From Antrihabitans cavernicola (GTDB lineage: Bacteria > Actinomycetota > Actinomycetes > Mycobacteriales > Mycobacteriaceae), in NCBI RefSeq assembly GCF_008297975.1, contig NZ_VLNY01000005.1, positions 62,001-126,000 of the forward strand: DNA of 64,000 bases. Reading direction: 5' to 3'. Shown piece after piece: positions 39,615 through 48,390 of the stretch. The notes beneath the pieces were generated by a model. It was not told the origin of the DNA, ran no database searches, and saw nothing but the letters and a program-made list of their open reading frames with translations. How positions within the stretch are numbered: the stretch's first letter is position 1; each line of letters begins with the position of its first letter. The translations under genes and the position numbers were made by a program.

Positions 39615-42146
39615 CTACACGTCGGCTATCGCCTCCAGCGGCCGCGTGCGAGCAGCCCGCACCGCAGGCCACAAGGCCGCAAGCACTCCGACCACCGCGG
39701 ATCCGATCAGCATCGCGATCACTTGCGTCCATGGCACCGAGATCTGGCCCAGTCCTTGGTCGCGCAGCGTTCTGATGAACCCAGATCCCAGGGTCAAGCC
39801 GAGCAACACCCCCACGATCGCACCGAAGACGGCGATCAACACGGACTCCAGATAGATGGTGCGCCGAACCTGCGCTCGTTGCATACCGACGGCTCGAAGC
39901 ATCCCGATCTCCCTGCGGCGCTCTACCACCGACAGCGCAAGCGTGTTGATGATGCCGAGGATCGCAATGACGATGGCCAACGCCAGCAGCCCGTACAACA
40001 CTCCGAGCAGCGTGTCGATCTGCTTGCCCTGGGTGCCCTTGAACTGCTCACGATCCTGCACCTGCACGATCACGAATTGTTTGGTCGCCTTCTCCAGATC
40101 GCCACGCATGGCAGCGATGTCGGCCCCCGGCTTCGCCTTGACGAGGACGACGAAGTCGGTCATCAACGCAGCAGGCGTCACCTGTTGATACACCTGCTCG
40201 GACACCACCCACTTACCCAGAATCTGGTTGTCCTTGTAGATCCCGCTCACCGTGGTCGGCACCTGTTTGCCGTCGTACGTGGTCATCGTGACGGTGTCGC
40301 CGAGCTTCCAATTCTTCTCCGACGACTGGGTTTCCGAGACCAGCATGTTGTTTCCGGTGACCTGGTCGCTGCCCGAGGTGATGTCGTAGGCGAACGCTTG
40401 ATTCAGCGCGCCGTCGACCGCGGCACCGGTGGCGTCGTCGTCGCCGATCTTCACCAGCACCGGATGCAATGCAACGCTGTCCTGCACCCCTGCAACGCTT
40501 CTGGCTGCCGCGCCTGCGCCGATGGGCACACCGATCGCTTGCGGACCGGTCAACACGTAGTCGGCCTTGACTCCCTGATCCACCAACGTGTCCACACTCG
40601 CCTTGGCCGACGAACCGAAGATCCCGATGGCCGAGACCAGCATCAAGCCCAACGTCAACGCGAACGCGGTTGCCGCCGTTCGCCGTGGATTGCGTACGGC
40701 GTTGCTGCGAGCCAGCTTCCCGACCGACCCGAACGGTCGCGCGATCACCGCCCCCAAACCGCCCACGATCGGACGCGAAAGCGCCGGAGCCGCAAGGAGT
40801 ACCGCGAAGATCAGCGCGAGCGCGCCGACACCCACCGTGCTGGCCGCACCGCCACCGGTCGACTGCGCACCGACCACAACGGCGATGACACCGACGATGC
40901 CGAACACCACACCCACGATCGTCCGCATTCGCAACGAATCGCCCGTGGAGGCAAATTCTTCCCGCATCGCCTCGACGGGAGGGATCTTCGCCGCTCGCCG
41001 GGCAGGTGCGTAGGCGCTGATCACCGTCACGACCACCCCGACGAGCAGGCCGACGACGATGGTCCGCGGCGCCACCTGCAGCGAGCCGCTGGGCAGGCCG
41101 AGATCGAACACGTTGAGCAGCGACCGCAAGCCGTACGCCAACGCGACGCCGGTCGCGAGTCCCAGTGCGCTTCCGACCAATCCGACGATCAGCGCCTCCA
41201 ACACCACCGATCGGCCAACCTGTTGCCTGCTCGCACCCACCGCACGCAGCAGCGCGAGCTCGCGCAACCGTTGCGCCACGATCATCGAGAAGGTGTTGTA
41301 GATGATGAACGTCCCGACCAGCAAGGCAATCGCACCGAAGGCCAGCAGGAAATAATTGATGAAGCTGAGCGCCTTCTCGATGTCCGCCTTGGACTCGGCG
41401 CGCACCTCGTCGCCGTTCTGCACCTTGAGATCCGGGAAGGCGGCCTTGATGCGATCGCGTAGTACGTTCTGCGACACGCCGTTTCCGGCGACGTCGATAT
41501 AGGCGGCGTGCTGGCCGTCGGTGAACAGCTGCCGCGCCTGTGCGTCGTCGAACAGCACACCGATGAATCCGCCTGTGTCACTGGCCACGTCGTAGATTCC
41601 GGTCACCGTGACGTCGGACAGCCCTCGGGCGGGCACCAGGACCTTGGTCTTGTCGCCCACAGCCAGGTGCGCCTTCTCGGCACCACCGGAGTTGAGCGCG
41701 ATCTCGCCCGCTTTGGTAGGCGGTGTGCCGGCGACGAATTCGTCCGGTTTGGCAACGGCTTTGTCCGGCGGCAGGTAGGACTCGCCGATGCTCGGCGCAC
41801 CTCCGGTTTGCACAGCGGTGCCGTCCGGTGTCAGCAACACCACCTGGCCACCGACCGACGGTGCCACCGCTCGCACCCCGTCGATCGCCGCGACCTTGGC
41901 GACGTCGTCGAGCGGTACACCACTCGACTGCGCATCCTGCGGGCTCACGCGGACGTCGACCCCCTGCGCGGTGCCCTCGAAGATGCCGTCGAAGGTGCGC
42001 TGCAAGGTGTCGGTGAAGACGAACGACCCGGCGACGAATGCGGTGCCGAGAACAACCGAGAGCAGTGTCAGTGCAAGCCGAACCTTGTGCGCGGCAAGGT
42101 TACGCAGCGACACCTTGCCCATCGGCGACGTCAGAATTTTCGCCAC
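39615..42146 (-). CDS. ABC transporter permease with two FtsX-like domains (MacB/LolE type)
   Basis: An 843-residue membrane protein from a GTG at 42146 (an ATG at 42122 is possible). It has an N-terminal membrane segment (LALTLLSVVLGTAFVAGSF), a large extracytoplasmic region, three TM segments (about residues 265-400), further TM segments, a second extracytoplasmic region (about 520-690) and a final set of three TM segments ending in RTRPLEAIADV. The repeated FtsX-like core motif (LRAVGASRQQVGRSV, LRAVGMQRAQVRRTI) appears twice. With the ATPase encoded four bases upstream it forms a type VII ABC system, likely for export or lipoprotein and envelope stress functions; substrate unknown. Confidence 0.9.
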   Translation of the reverse strand: MAKILTSPMGKVSLRNLAAHKVRLALTLLSVVLGTAFVAGSFVFTDTLQRTFDGIFEGTAQGVDVRVSPQDAQSSGVPLDDVAKVAAIDGVRAVAPSVGGQVVLLTPDGTAVQTGGAPSIGESYLPPDKAVAKPDEFVAGTPPTKAGEIALNSGGAEKAHLAVGDKTKVLVPARGLSDVTVTGIYDVASDTGGFIGVLFDDAQARQLFTDGQHAAYIDVAGNGVSQNVLRDRIKAAFPDLKVQNGDEVRAESKADIEKALSFINYFLLAFGAIALLVGTFIIYNTFSMIVAQRLRELALLRAVGASRQQVGRSVVLEALIVGLVGSALGLATGVALAYGLRSLLNVFDLGLPSGSLQVAPRTIVVGLLVGVVVTVISAYAPARRAAKIPPVEAMREEFASTGDSLRMRTIVGVVFGIVGVIAVVVGAQSTGGGAASTVGVGALALIFAVLLAAPALSRPIVGGLGAVIARPFGSVGKLARSNAVRNPRRTAATAFALTLGLMLVSAIGIFGSSAKASVDTLVDQGVKADYVLTGPQAIGVPIGAGAAARSVAGVQDSVALHPVLVKIGDDDATGAAVDGALNQAFAYDITSGSDQVTGNNMLVSETQSSEKNWKLGDTVTMTTYDGKQVPTTVSGIYKDNQILGKWVVSEQVYQQVTPAALMTDFVVLVKAKPGADIAAMRGDLEKATKQFVIVQVQDREQFKGTQGKQIDTLLGVLYGLLALAIVIAILGIINTLALSVVERRREIGMLRAVGMQRAQVRRTIYLESVLIAVFGAIVGVLLGLTLGSGFIRTLRDQGLGQISVPWTQVIAMLIGSAVVGVLAALWPAVRAARTRPLEAIADV

Positions 42147-42150
42147 AGAT

Positions 42151-42924
42151 TCAGACCTTTTCCAGTGACTTCATCCGGTCGAGGACCGAGTCGGCGGTGG
42201 GTGAACGCAACTCGTCGACGATCTGCCCGTCGGCGAGAAACACCACCCGATCCGCGTAGGCAGCGGCGCGCGGATCGTGGGTCACGATCACCACGGTCTG
42301 CCCGAATTCGTCGACAGCCGCACGCAAGATGCTCAACACCTCCCCCGATGACCGTGAATCGAGGTTGCCGGTCGGCTCGTCGCCGAAGATGATCTCGGGC
42401 TGACCGGCCAGTGCTCGGGCACACGCCACCCGCTGCTGTTGACCGCCGGACAGCTCACCGGGCCGGTGGGTCAGGCGATCTTTCAGCCCCAACCGGGTGA
42501 GGACGGTGTCGAGCCACTCCGCGTTGGGCTTGCGTCCCGCGATGTCGAGCGGCAGCGTGATGTTCTCCAGTGCCGTCAACGTCGGAACCAGATTGAACGC
42601 CTGGAATACGAATCCGATCCGATCGCGCCGCAGCGCCGTCATCAGCTTGTCGGACAGTCCGGTCAACTCGGTGTCGCCGATCAGAACCGATCCGGAGGAC
42701 GCCGAATCCAGGCCTGCGAGACAGTGCATGAGCGTCGACTTTCCCGAGCCGGACGGTCCCATGATCGCCGTGAACTCGCCACGCGCGAAGTCCGCGGACA
42801 CCCCGGCCAGTGCGCGGACCGTCGTGTCCCCCGAGCCATAGGTTTTGACGAGATCGATCGCGCGGGCCGCGGTGGCGCTCCGCGTATCCCGTGTGTCGAA
42901 GGTATCCACTGCCTCGGAGCTCAT
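42151..42924 (-). CDS. ABC transporter ATP-binding protein (LolD/MacB type)
   Basis: A protein of about 257 residues from the ATG at 42924, which has AGGAAAGG upstream; the longer frame to 42999 lacks support. Walker A is GPSGSGKST, the signature is LSGGQQQRVACARAL, Walker B is EIIFGDEP, the D-loop is NLDSRS and the H-loop is VTHD. The sequence is of the LolD/MacB group that partners with FtsX-like permeases. Its stop is four bases before the permease GTG, so the two form one operon. It is divergent from the SIMPL-domain gene at 43093. Confidence 0.93.
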   Translation of the reverse strand: MSSEAVDTFDTRDTRSATAARAIDLVKTYGSGDTTVRALAGVSADFARGEFTAIMGPSGSGKSTLMHCLAGLDSASSGSVLIGDTELTGLSDKLMTALRRDRIGFVFQAFNLVPTLTALENITLPLDIAGRKPNAEWLDTVLTRLGLKDRLTHRPGELSGGQQQRVACARALAGQPEIIFGDEPTGNLDSRSSGEVLSILRAAVDEFGQTVVIVTHDPRAAAYADRVVFLADGQIVDELRSPTADSVLDRMKSLEKV

Positions 42925-43092
42925 GGCTGCCTTTCCTGTTCGATATGACACGCGCCGACCTCGACGCAGGTTCACTCCCCCGACCTCATCGAGCTCCATC
43001 CTGTCCGGTTTTGCCGATCCCGGCCATCGGGGACCACCCTGATCTTCGCCGGACTCGCTGTCAGGGTTACCTCCTGCTGGTTGACTGATGCC

Positions 43093-43764
43093 ATGAGCTC
43101 ATCACCGGTCGAGATCACCGTCGCGGGCCGCGCGGAAGTCTCCTACCAGCCCGAGCGATGCACGGTTCACCTCCGCCTCGGGTTCGAGTCCGAGCGCAAG
43201 GCCACCGCGCATTCCGCGACCGCGGCGTTGTTGGCGGACCTGCAGAAGCGCATCAGGAAGCTCTACGACGCGACCAAGGGGCCGGTGAACTGGTGGTCCG
43301 CGGATCAGCTGCGCAATTCACAGCACCGGCCGTTCAACCAGGACGGCAAGCAGCTGCCGTTCGTCTACTCGTCGGCGGTAACCGTGGAGGTCAAGTTCAG
43401 CGACCTGAGCGCAGTCGGCTCGTTCGTCGAACAACTCGGCGAGGTCGACGGTGTCAACATCAACCGACTGGAGTGGGCGCTGACGTCGAAGAGCCGCGAC
43501 GGCTACACGCAGCACGTTCGCGACCTCGCCGTCCGTGACGCTGTCGCCAAGGCAACCACGTATGCGCGCAGCCTCGGCCTCGGCACCGTGTCACCACTGG
43601 CGATCGCCGATCCTGGACTCCTCGGTCGCGGAGCTGTCGGCGGGGCGCCCGTGCAGGCCGCGAGGTTCATGTCGGCCAAGGCAGGCGGCGGCGGTGACCT
43701 CGAGATGAAGCCCGACTACATCGAACTCGCGGCGGATGTCGAAGCGAGGTTCGAGGCGCGGTAA
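43093..43764 (+). CDS. SIMPL (DUF541) domain protein
   Basis: A protein of about 223 residues from the ATG at 43093; a TTG at 43081 gives four more residues. It contains VAGRAEVSYQPERC at the N-terminus and VRDAVAKATTYARSLGL toward the end, typical of the SIMPL/DUF541 family of oligomeric, often envelope-associated proteins. No signal peptide is visible, so it may stay in the cytosol. Function is poorly known across the family. It is followed after 31 bp by the endonuclease IV gene on the same strand. Confidence 0.82.
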   Translation: MSSSPVEITVAGRAEVSYQPERCTVHLRLGFESERKATAHSATAALLADLQKRIRKLYDATKGPVNWWSADQLRNSQHRPFNQDGKQLPFVYSSAVTVEVKFSDLSAVGSFVEQLGEVDGVNINRLEWALTSKSRDGYTQHVRDLAVRDAVAKATTYARSLGLGTVSPLAIADPGLLGRGAVGGAPVQAARFMSAKAGGGGDLEMKPDYIELAADVEARFEAR

Positions 43765-43795
43765 GGCTGTCGGTGCGTGCCGATACGCTGGCTCC

Positions 43796-44566
43796 ATGCG
43801 TATTGGTGCACACGTTCGGACCGACGGCGATCCCACTGGAACCGGTGAATCGCTCGGTGCCGATCTGATCCAGATGTTCGTGATCGACCCGCAGAGCTGG
43901 GAGAAGCCGAAGGCGCATCCCAAAGCCGCGGAGATTCTGGCGAGTCCGGTCGATGTGGTGGTGCACTCCTCGTACCAGATCAACGTGGCGAGCCTGAACA
44001 ATCGGCTGCGGATGCCGTCGCGTCAAGCTGTGGCAGCGCAGGCGAAGGCAGCGGCGGATCTCGGAGCATTCGGACTCGTGGTGCACGGTGGCCACGTCCG
44101 CAACGACGGCGAGATCGACGAGGGAATCAACAACTGGCGCAAGCTGTTCGAGCGGCAGGCCGAAAAGGGCGGGTTCCCCGTGCCGATCCTGATCGAGAAC
44201 ACCGCTGGCGGCGACCATGCAATGGCGCGCTACTTCGACTCGATCGCGAAGCTGTGGGACGCGGTCGGCGAATTCGGGGCCGGCTTCTGTCTGGATACCT
44301 GCCACGCGTGGGCGGGGGGCGAAGATCTGGTTGGTGTTGTCGATCGGATCAAGGCCATCACAGGGCGCATCGACCTTGTTCATCTGAACAACTCCCGCGA
44401 CGAGTTCAACTCGGCCCGCGACCGGCACGCCAATCTGGCCGACGGCACCATCGATCCGCAGTTGCTCACCGAGGTGTGCCGGTCCGCCGATGCGCCGGTC
44501 ATTCTCGAAACGCCCGAGGACGGCATGGCGAAGGACCTTGCGTACCTGCGCGAAGCCCTCGGCTGA
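43796..44566 (+). CDS. nfo: Deoxyribonuclease IV (AP endonuclease)
   Basis: A 256-residue TIM-barrel metalloenzyme that cuts DNA at abasic sites in base excision repair. The start MRIGAHVRTDG is at the ATG at 43796. Metal-binding motifs of the family are present: VVVHSSYQINVAS, the Glu in LIENTAGG, CLDTCHAWAGG, the HLNNSRDEFNSARDRHANL block and the closing Glu in VILETPEDG. It is slightly shorter than E. coli Nfo but normal for actinobacteria. Confidence 0.9.
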   Translation: MRIGAHVRTDGDPTGTGESLGADLIQMFVIDPQSWEKPKAHPKAAEILASPVDVVVHSSYQINVASLNNRLRMPSRQAVAAQAKAAADLGAFGLVVHGGHVRNDGEIDEGINNWRKLFERQAEKGGFPVPILIENTAGGDHAMARYFDSIAKLWDAVGEFGAGFCLDTCHAWAGGEDLVGVVDRIKAITGRIDLVHLNNSRDEFNSARDRHANLADGTIDPQLLTEVCRSADAPVILETPEDGMAKDLAYLREALG

Positions 44567-44608
44567 AACTGCGGTTCAAGAAACTGCCGCACATGGCACG
44601 CTGAGCAC

Positions 44609-45835
44609 ATGACTCAGGACGACATTCGACCGTTGGCGGGCGTCCGCGTACTGGAGTTGGGCAACTACATCGCCGCTCCGACGGCCGGGCGAATGCTCGG
44701 CGATTTCGGCGCCGAGGTGATCAAGGTCGAGCGCCCGCAGACCGGCGACGAGATTCGTACTTGGCGCCTGTACTCCGGCGACACTTCGATGCTCTACCGC
44801 ACGATCAACCGGAACAAGAAGTCGATCGTGCTCGATCTCAAGACCGATGCAGGCCGCGAGATCGTGCTCGAGCTGGTCAAACAGTGCGACGTGCTGCTCG
44901 AGAACTTCCGCCCCGGCACCCTCGAGCGTTGGGGACTCGGCCCCGACGTGCTCGACGCCGCCCATCCCGGTCTGATCATCACCAGGATCTCCGCGTTCGG
45001 GCAGACGGGCCCGATGGCGCAGCGACCCGGCTTCGCCGCTGTCGCGGAAGCCATCGGCGGCCTTCGCGAGCTCGTGGGTGATCCCGATCGGCCGCCGGTC
45101 CGCGTCGGCGTCTCGATCGGCGACTCCATCGCAGGCATTCATGCCGCCTTCGGGACGGTGATGGCGCTGTTCCAACGGGAGCGATCCGAGAGCGCGGTTC
45201 CGTTGCCGCACCGCATCATCGACGTCGCGCTCAACGAATCGATCCTGTCGGTGATGGAATCGTTGGTGCCCGACTATCTGGCCTACGGGATCAACCGCGA
45301 GCGAGTCGGCGGGCGGATGGAAGGCATCGCACCCAGCAACGCCTATCCGTGCAACGACGGCGCCAGCATCATCATCTCCGGCAACGGCGACGCGATCTTC
45401 CAGCGCTACATGGGGATCATCGGAAGACCCGATCTGGGCGCCGATCCGGAGTTGCAGACGAACGCGGGTAGGTGGCGACGTCGCGACGAGGTCGACGAGG
45501 CAATCTCCGCGTGGTCTCGCCTGCACTCTTCGGCCGACGCGCTCGCGATTCTCGACGCGGCGGAGGTGCCGTGCGGACCGATCTACACGGCAGCAGACAT
45601 CTGCGCCGACGAACAGTACGCCGCTCGCAACATGATTCAGTCGTTTGCGGTGGACACCGGTGAGGCCGAACCGAAGGACGTCGGCTTCACAGGCATCGTG
45701 CCGGTGATCGGCGAGCGGTCGCTGCCGATCCGAAACGTCGGTCCGGACCTCGGCGCCGATACCCGGGAAGTCCTCGCCTCGGTACTCGGCAAGAGCGACG
45801 CCGAAATCGACGCCATCACCGCGACGACGCCATGA
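44609..45835 (+). CDS. Class III (CaiB/BaiF) CoA-transferase
   Basis: A 408-residue family III CoA-transferase that moves CoA between carboxylic acids through an aspartyl-CoA intermediate. Typical segments are LAGVRVLELGNYIAAPTAG, GAEVIKVERPQTGDE, KSIVLDLKTDAGRE, LENFRPGTLERWGLG and ISAFGQTGP; the catalytic Asp is expected at VSIGDSIAG. Its stop overlaps the ATG of the HMG-CoA-lyase-like gene (ATGA), so both act together: activate an acid as CoA ester, then cleave it. The acid is unknown. Confidence 0.9.
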   Translation: MTQDDIRPLAGVRVLELGNYIAAPTAGRMLGDFGAEVIKVERPQTGDEIRTWRLYSGDTSMLYRTINRNKKSIVLDLKTDAGREIVLELVKQCDVLLENFRPGTLERWGLGPDVLDAAHPGLIITRISAFGQTGPMAQRPGFAAVAEAIGGLRELVGDPDRPPVRVGVSIGDSIAGIHAAFGTVMALFQRERSESAVPLPHRIIDVALNESILSVMESLVPDYLAYGINRERVGGRMEGIAPSNAYPCNDGASIIISGNGDAIFQRYMGIIGRPDLGADPELQTNAGRWRRRDEVDEAISAWSRLHSSADALAILDAAEVPCGPIYTAADICADEQYAARNMIQSFAVDTGEAEPKDVGFTGIVPVIGERSLPIRNVGPDLGADTREVLASVLGKSDAEIDAITATTP

Positions 45836-46818
45836 CCTTCGAGTACCAACCTGCCGCGATACTGCGTGACGTGACGCTGCGGGACGGATTGCAGCTGACC
45901 GGGAAAGTCCTTCCGACACAACGCAAGATCGACGTCGCCCGTGAGCTGTTGGCGCTCGGTGTTCCAGCACTCGAGATCGGCTCGATGGCTCGCCCCGATC
46001 TGGTGCCGCCCATGGCCAACACCCTCGACGTCATCGGCGAGCTCACGCCCGACGAGTTGGAACGCTGTTGGGTGTGGGTGGCAACGCCGCGCCATGTCGA
46101 GAAGGCCGCAGCGGCGGGTGCCAGGAACTTCCAATACTGTTTCAGCGCTTCGGATTCGCACAACAAGGCGAACATCGGTCGCAGCACCGAGGACAGCATC
46201 GCAGCCATGCCCGACGCCGTGCAGCTGACCCGAGACGTCGGCGGCGCGATCCAGCTCTGCATCGCGACGTCGTTCACCTGCCCGTTCGAGGGTGTGGTGC
46301 CCGAGCAGCGAATCATCGATATCGCGAACGATCCGCGGACGGACGGCACCGACGACATCGTCATCGCCGATACCCTCGGACAAGCGGTTCCGGCGCAGGT
46401 GTCGAGGCTTATCGAGGCCGTGCGTACTCGAACTAGCCAGCGACGCATCGTCTTTCATGGACACGACACCTGGGGACTCGGCGTTGCCAATTCCTTGGCA
46501 GCGATCTCGGCGGGTGCCTCGGTGGTCGACGGCGCGCTGGGCGGGCTCGGCGGCTGTCCCTTCGCGCCGGGTGCCAGCGGCAACACGTCGAGCGAAGACC
46601 TGCTGTTCGCAACGCGGCCCGCGTGGTTCACACCCACCGTCCTTGCGTCGATGGTGGAGCTCACCGACGGCCTTCTCGCCGACCTCGGCGAGCCCAACCG
46701 GTCGAAGGCCGCGCAAGGCGCGCGATCCGAGGCGAAAGCCTTCGAGTGGGTCGTCACGGAAAAGTCGGCCTGCTGCGCCACCACTGCGTCGCATCCTGAT
46801 ACCGCTTGGCCGCGTTGA
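45832..46818 (+). CDS. HMG-CoA-lyase-like aldolase (DRE-TIM family)
   Basis: A 328-residue TIM-barrel protein. It shows RDVTLRDGLQLTGK (Arg/Asp of the active site), the metal ligands in VFHGHDTWGLGVANSLAA and a Cys-containing GLGGCPFAPGASGN loop, which is the hallmark of hydroxymethylglutaryl-CoA lyase and related 3-hydroxy-3-methylacyl-CoA lyases. Partnered with the CoA-transferase, it would split a 3-hydroxy-acyl-CoA into acetyl-CoA and a keto acid, as in leucine, itaconate/citramalate or similar pathways. The last 65 bp overlap the convergent amidase gene, and the tail (CCATTASHPDTAWPR) is probably not conserved. Confidence 0.85.
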   Translation: MTFEYQPAAILRDVTLRDGLQLTGKVLPTQRKIDVARELLALGVPALEIGSMARPDLVPPMANTLDVIGELTPDELERCWVWVATPRHVEKAAAAGARNFQYCFSASDSHNKANIGRSTEDSIAAMPDAVQLTRDVGGAIQLCIATSFTCPFEGVVPEQRIIDIANDPRTDGTDDIVIADTLGQAVPAQVSRLIEAVRTRTSQRRIVFHGHDTWGLGVANSLAAISAGASVVDGALGGLGGCPFAPGASGNTSSEDLLFATRPAWFTPTVLASMVELTDGLLADLGEPNRSKAAQGARSEAKAFEWVVTEKSACCATTASHPDTAWPR

Positions 46819-48166
46819 GGACTCGCACATCGGCGTGCCGCGGGCCCACGATCTGCAGACCGACAGGAAGACCGGCCGAGGTGAACCCGCACGGCACCGA
46901 GATCGCCGGCTGCTGGGTGAGATTGAACGGGTACGTGAACGGCGTCCAACTCGGCCAGAATTGTTGGGCAGCGTCAGCAGCCCGGTCCTGCGGAACCTGC
47001 ACTGTCGCATCGAAAGCGGCGATCGGCATGGTCGGCGTGACGAGCAAGTCGTAGGTTTCGTGGAATGCCCCCATCTGCACGCCGAGGCTCATCCGCCGGG
47101 CGGTCGCTTCCAGGTAGTCCTGCGCCGAGTAGGTCAGGCCTTGCTCGGTCGCCTTCACGAGGTCGGGATCCATCTCCGCGGTGAAGTGCTCCGTCGCCTT
47201 TGCCGCACCGGAGAACCAGAGGCACTCGAATGCCCATACCGGGTCATCGAAACCCGGATCGGTCTGCTCCACCTGCGCACCAAGCGATTTCAGGATGTCG
47301 ACGGCATTCCTCACAAGTTCGGCAACCTCCGGGTCCACGCTCGCGAAACCCAGATCTGGACTGTAGGCAATACGCAGACCGGTCAACGGGGTGTCGAGCT
47401 CGTCGCTGAAACGGACGTTCGGCGTTGCGAGCGCAGACCAGTCGCGGGAGTCCGGCCCAGTGATGACGTCGAGCGTCAGGGCAGTGTCTTCGACGGTCCG
47501 GGTCAACGGACCGACGTGGGCGAGCGTGCCGAAAGGACTCGGCGGATAGTTCGGCACCGTGCCATACGTGGGTTTGAAACCCACGACGCCGCAAAAGCTT
47601 CCGGGGATGCGGACGGATCCCCCGCCGTCGGTGCCGATGCCGATCGGACCCATCCCGGAAACAACTGCGGCGGACGCACCCCCACTGGAGCCGCCCGCAT
47701 GCTTGCTCGTGTCCCATGGATTGCGCGTGATGCCGGTGCGCGGACTGTCGGTGACGCCCTTCCACCCGATTTCCGGCGTCGTAGTCTGTCCGACGAACAC
47801 AGCTCCACCCTCCCGCAGGCGGGCGACAACGGGCGAGTCGATGCTCCACTCCTGGTTCGGATCGATGGATTTGGAGCCGCGCAGGTTCGGCCAGCCGCGC
47901 GTCAGCAACAGACCCTTGATGGACGTGGGCACGCCGTCGAGCGCGCTCAGCGGCGCGCCCGCCCGCCACCTGCTCTCCGACGCCTTTGCGGCAGCGAGCG
48001 CCTCGGTGGGATCGGTAAGACAGAACGCGTTGATCGGGCCGTCAGCGGAGTCGATTCGGTCCAGAACCGATTGCGTGGCGTCGACCGGCGAGAGCTCGCG
48101 CCGACGGTAGGCAGCAACCAGTTCTGTCGCGGTCCAATCTGCGGGTTCGCCTTGCTGAGCAGTCAC
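46754..48166 (-). CDS. Amidase signature family hydrolase
   Basis: A protein of about 470 residues of the amidase signature family, Ser-cisSer-Lys triad. The Lys is in VPTSIKGLLLTRG, the glycine/serine-rich core in HAGGSSGGASAAV and the second Ser in GTDGGGSVRIPG. The GTG at 48166 is taken as start because GGAAGGGG stands just upstream; the longer frame to 48238 would run through the GntR operator at 48216. It hydrolyses a carboxamide to acid and ammonia, probably an early step for the substrate of this catabolic locus. It is divergent from the first maleate-isomerase-like gene and shares its regulatory region. Confidence 0.88.
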   Translation of the reverse strand: MTAQQGEPADWTATELVAAYRRRELSPVDATQSVLDRIDSADGPINAFCLTDPTEALAAAKASESRWRAGAPLSALDGVPTSIKGLLLTRGWPNLRGSKSIDPNQEWSIDSPVVARLREGGAVFVGQTTTPEIGWKGVTDSPRTGITRNPWDTSKHAGGSSGGASAAVVSGMGPIGIGTDGGGSVRIPGSFCGVVGFKPTYGTVPNYPPSPFGTLAHVGPLTRTVEDTALTLDVITGPDSRDWSALATPNVRFSDELDTPLTGLRIAYSPDLGFASVDPEVAELVRNAVDILKSLGAQVEQTDPGFDDPVWAFECLWFSGAAKATEHFTAEMDPDLVKATEQGLTYSAQDYLEATARRMSLGVQMGAFHETYDLLVTPTMPIAAFDATVQVPQDRAADAAQQFWPSWTPFTYPFNLTQQPAISVPCGFTSAGLPVGLQIVGPRHADVRVLNAAKRYQDATQWWRSRPTFP

Positions 48167-48215
48167 CGATATCCCCTTCCTGAGCTGCGGTTCGGCAGCG
48201 TTTCCACAAATCGTA

Positions 48216-48229
48216 GATTGTCGACAATC
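48216..48229. promoter_or_regulatory. GntR operator candidate 1, GATTGTCGACAATC
   Basis: A perfect 14-bp palindrome in the divergent region between the amidase gene and the first maleate-isomerase-like gene. It fits the FCD-type GntR operator pattern (TNGTNNACNA). Its core recurs at 49654 and 57779. Confidence 0.75.
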
Positions 48230-48363
48230 GTCTGTCATCCGGCGGCGAAATTCATCGGCGCGAGCACTGGCGAAACGGCGTCACTGGACTCACAATGACT
48301 CTTTACACCAGCGCAACAGCGCAAGACCGAAAATTTGCCGATACCTGGCCACAATCAACGGAG

Positions 48364-48375
48364 ATTGTCGACTAC
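48364..48375. promoter_or_regulatory. Possible secondary GntR half-operator
   Basis: ATTGTCGACTAC matches 10 of 12 positions of the operator core, with one intact half-site. It lies 16 bp before the preferred ATG of the maleate-isomerase-like gene and may allow cooperative binding with the site 148 bp upstream. Confidence 0.35.
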
Positions 48376-48390
48376 GCGAACGAGGTGACG

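Noticed and set aside
39303-41462. Plus-strand frame of 719 residues
   Set aside because: Antisense to the ABC permease gene, His/Arg/Asp-rich shadow.
30437-43037. Exact 13-base match CATCGGGGACCAC at 30437 and 43025 taken alone
   Set aside because: In 64 kb some tens of 13-base matches are expected by chance, so the match alone is not evidence of a shared operator.
46292-48298. Plus-strand frame of 668 residues
   Set aside because: Overlaps the lyase gene in another frame and runs antisense to the amidase; no recognisable domain.
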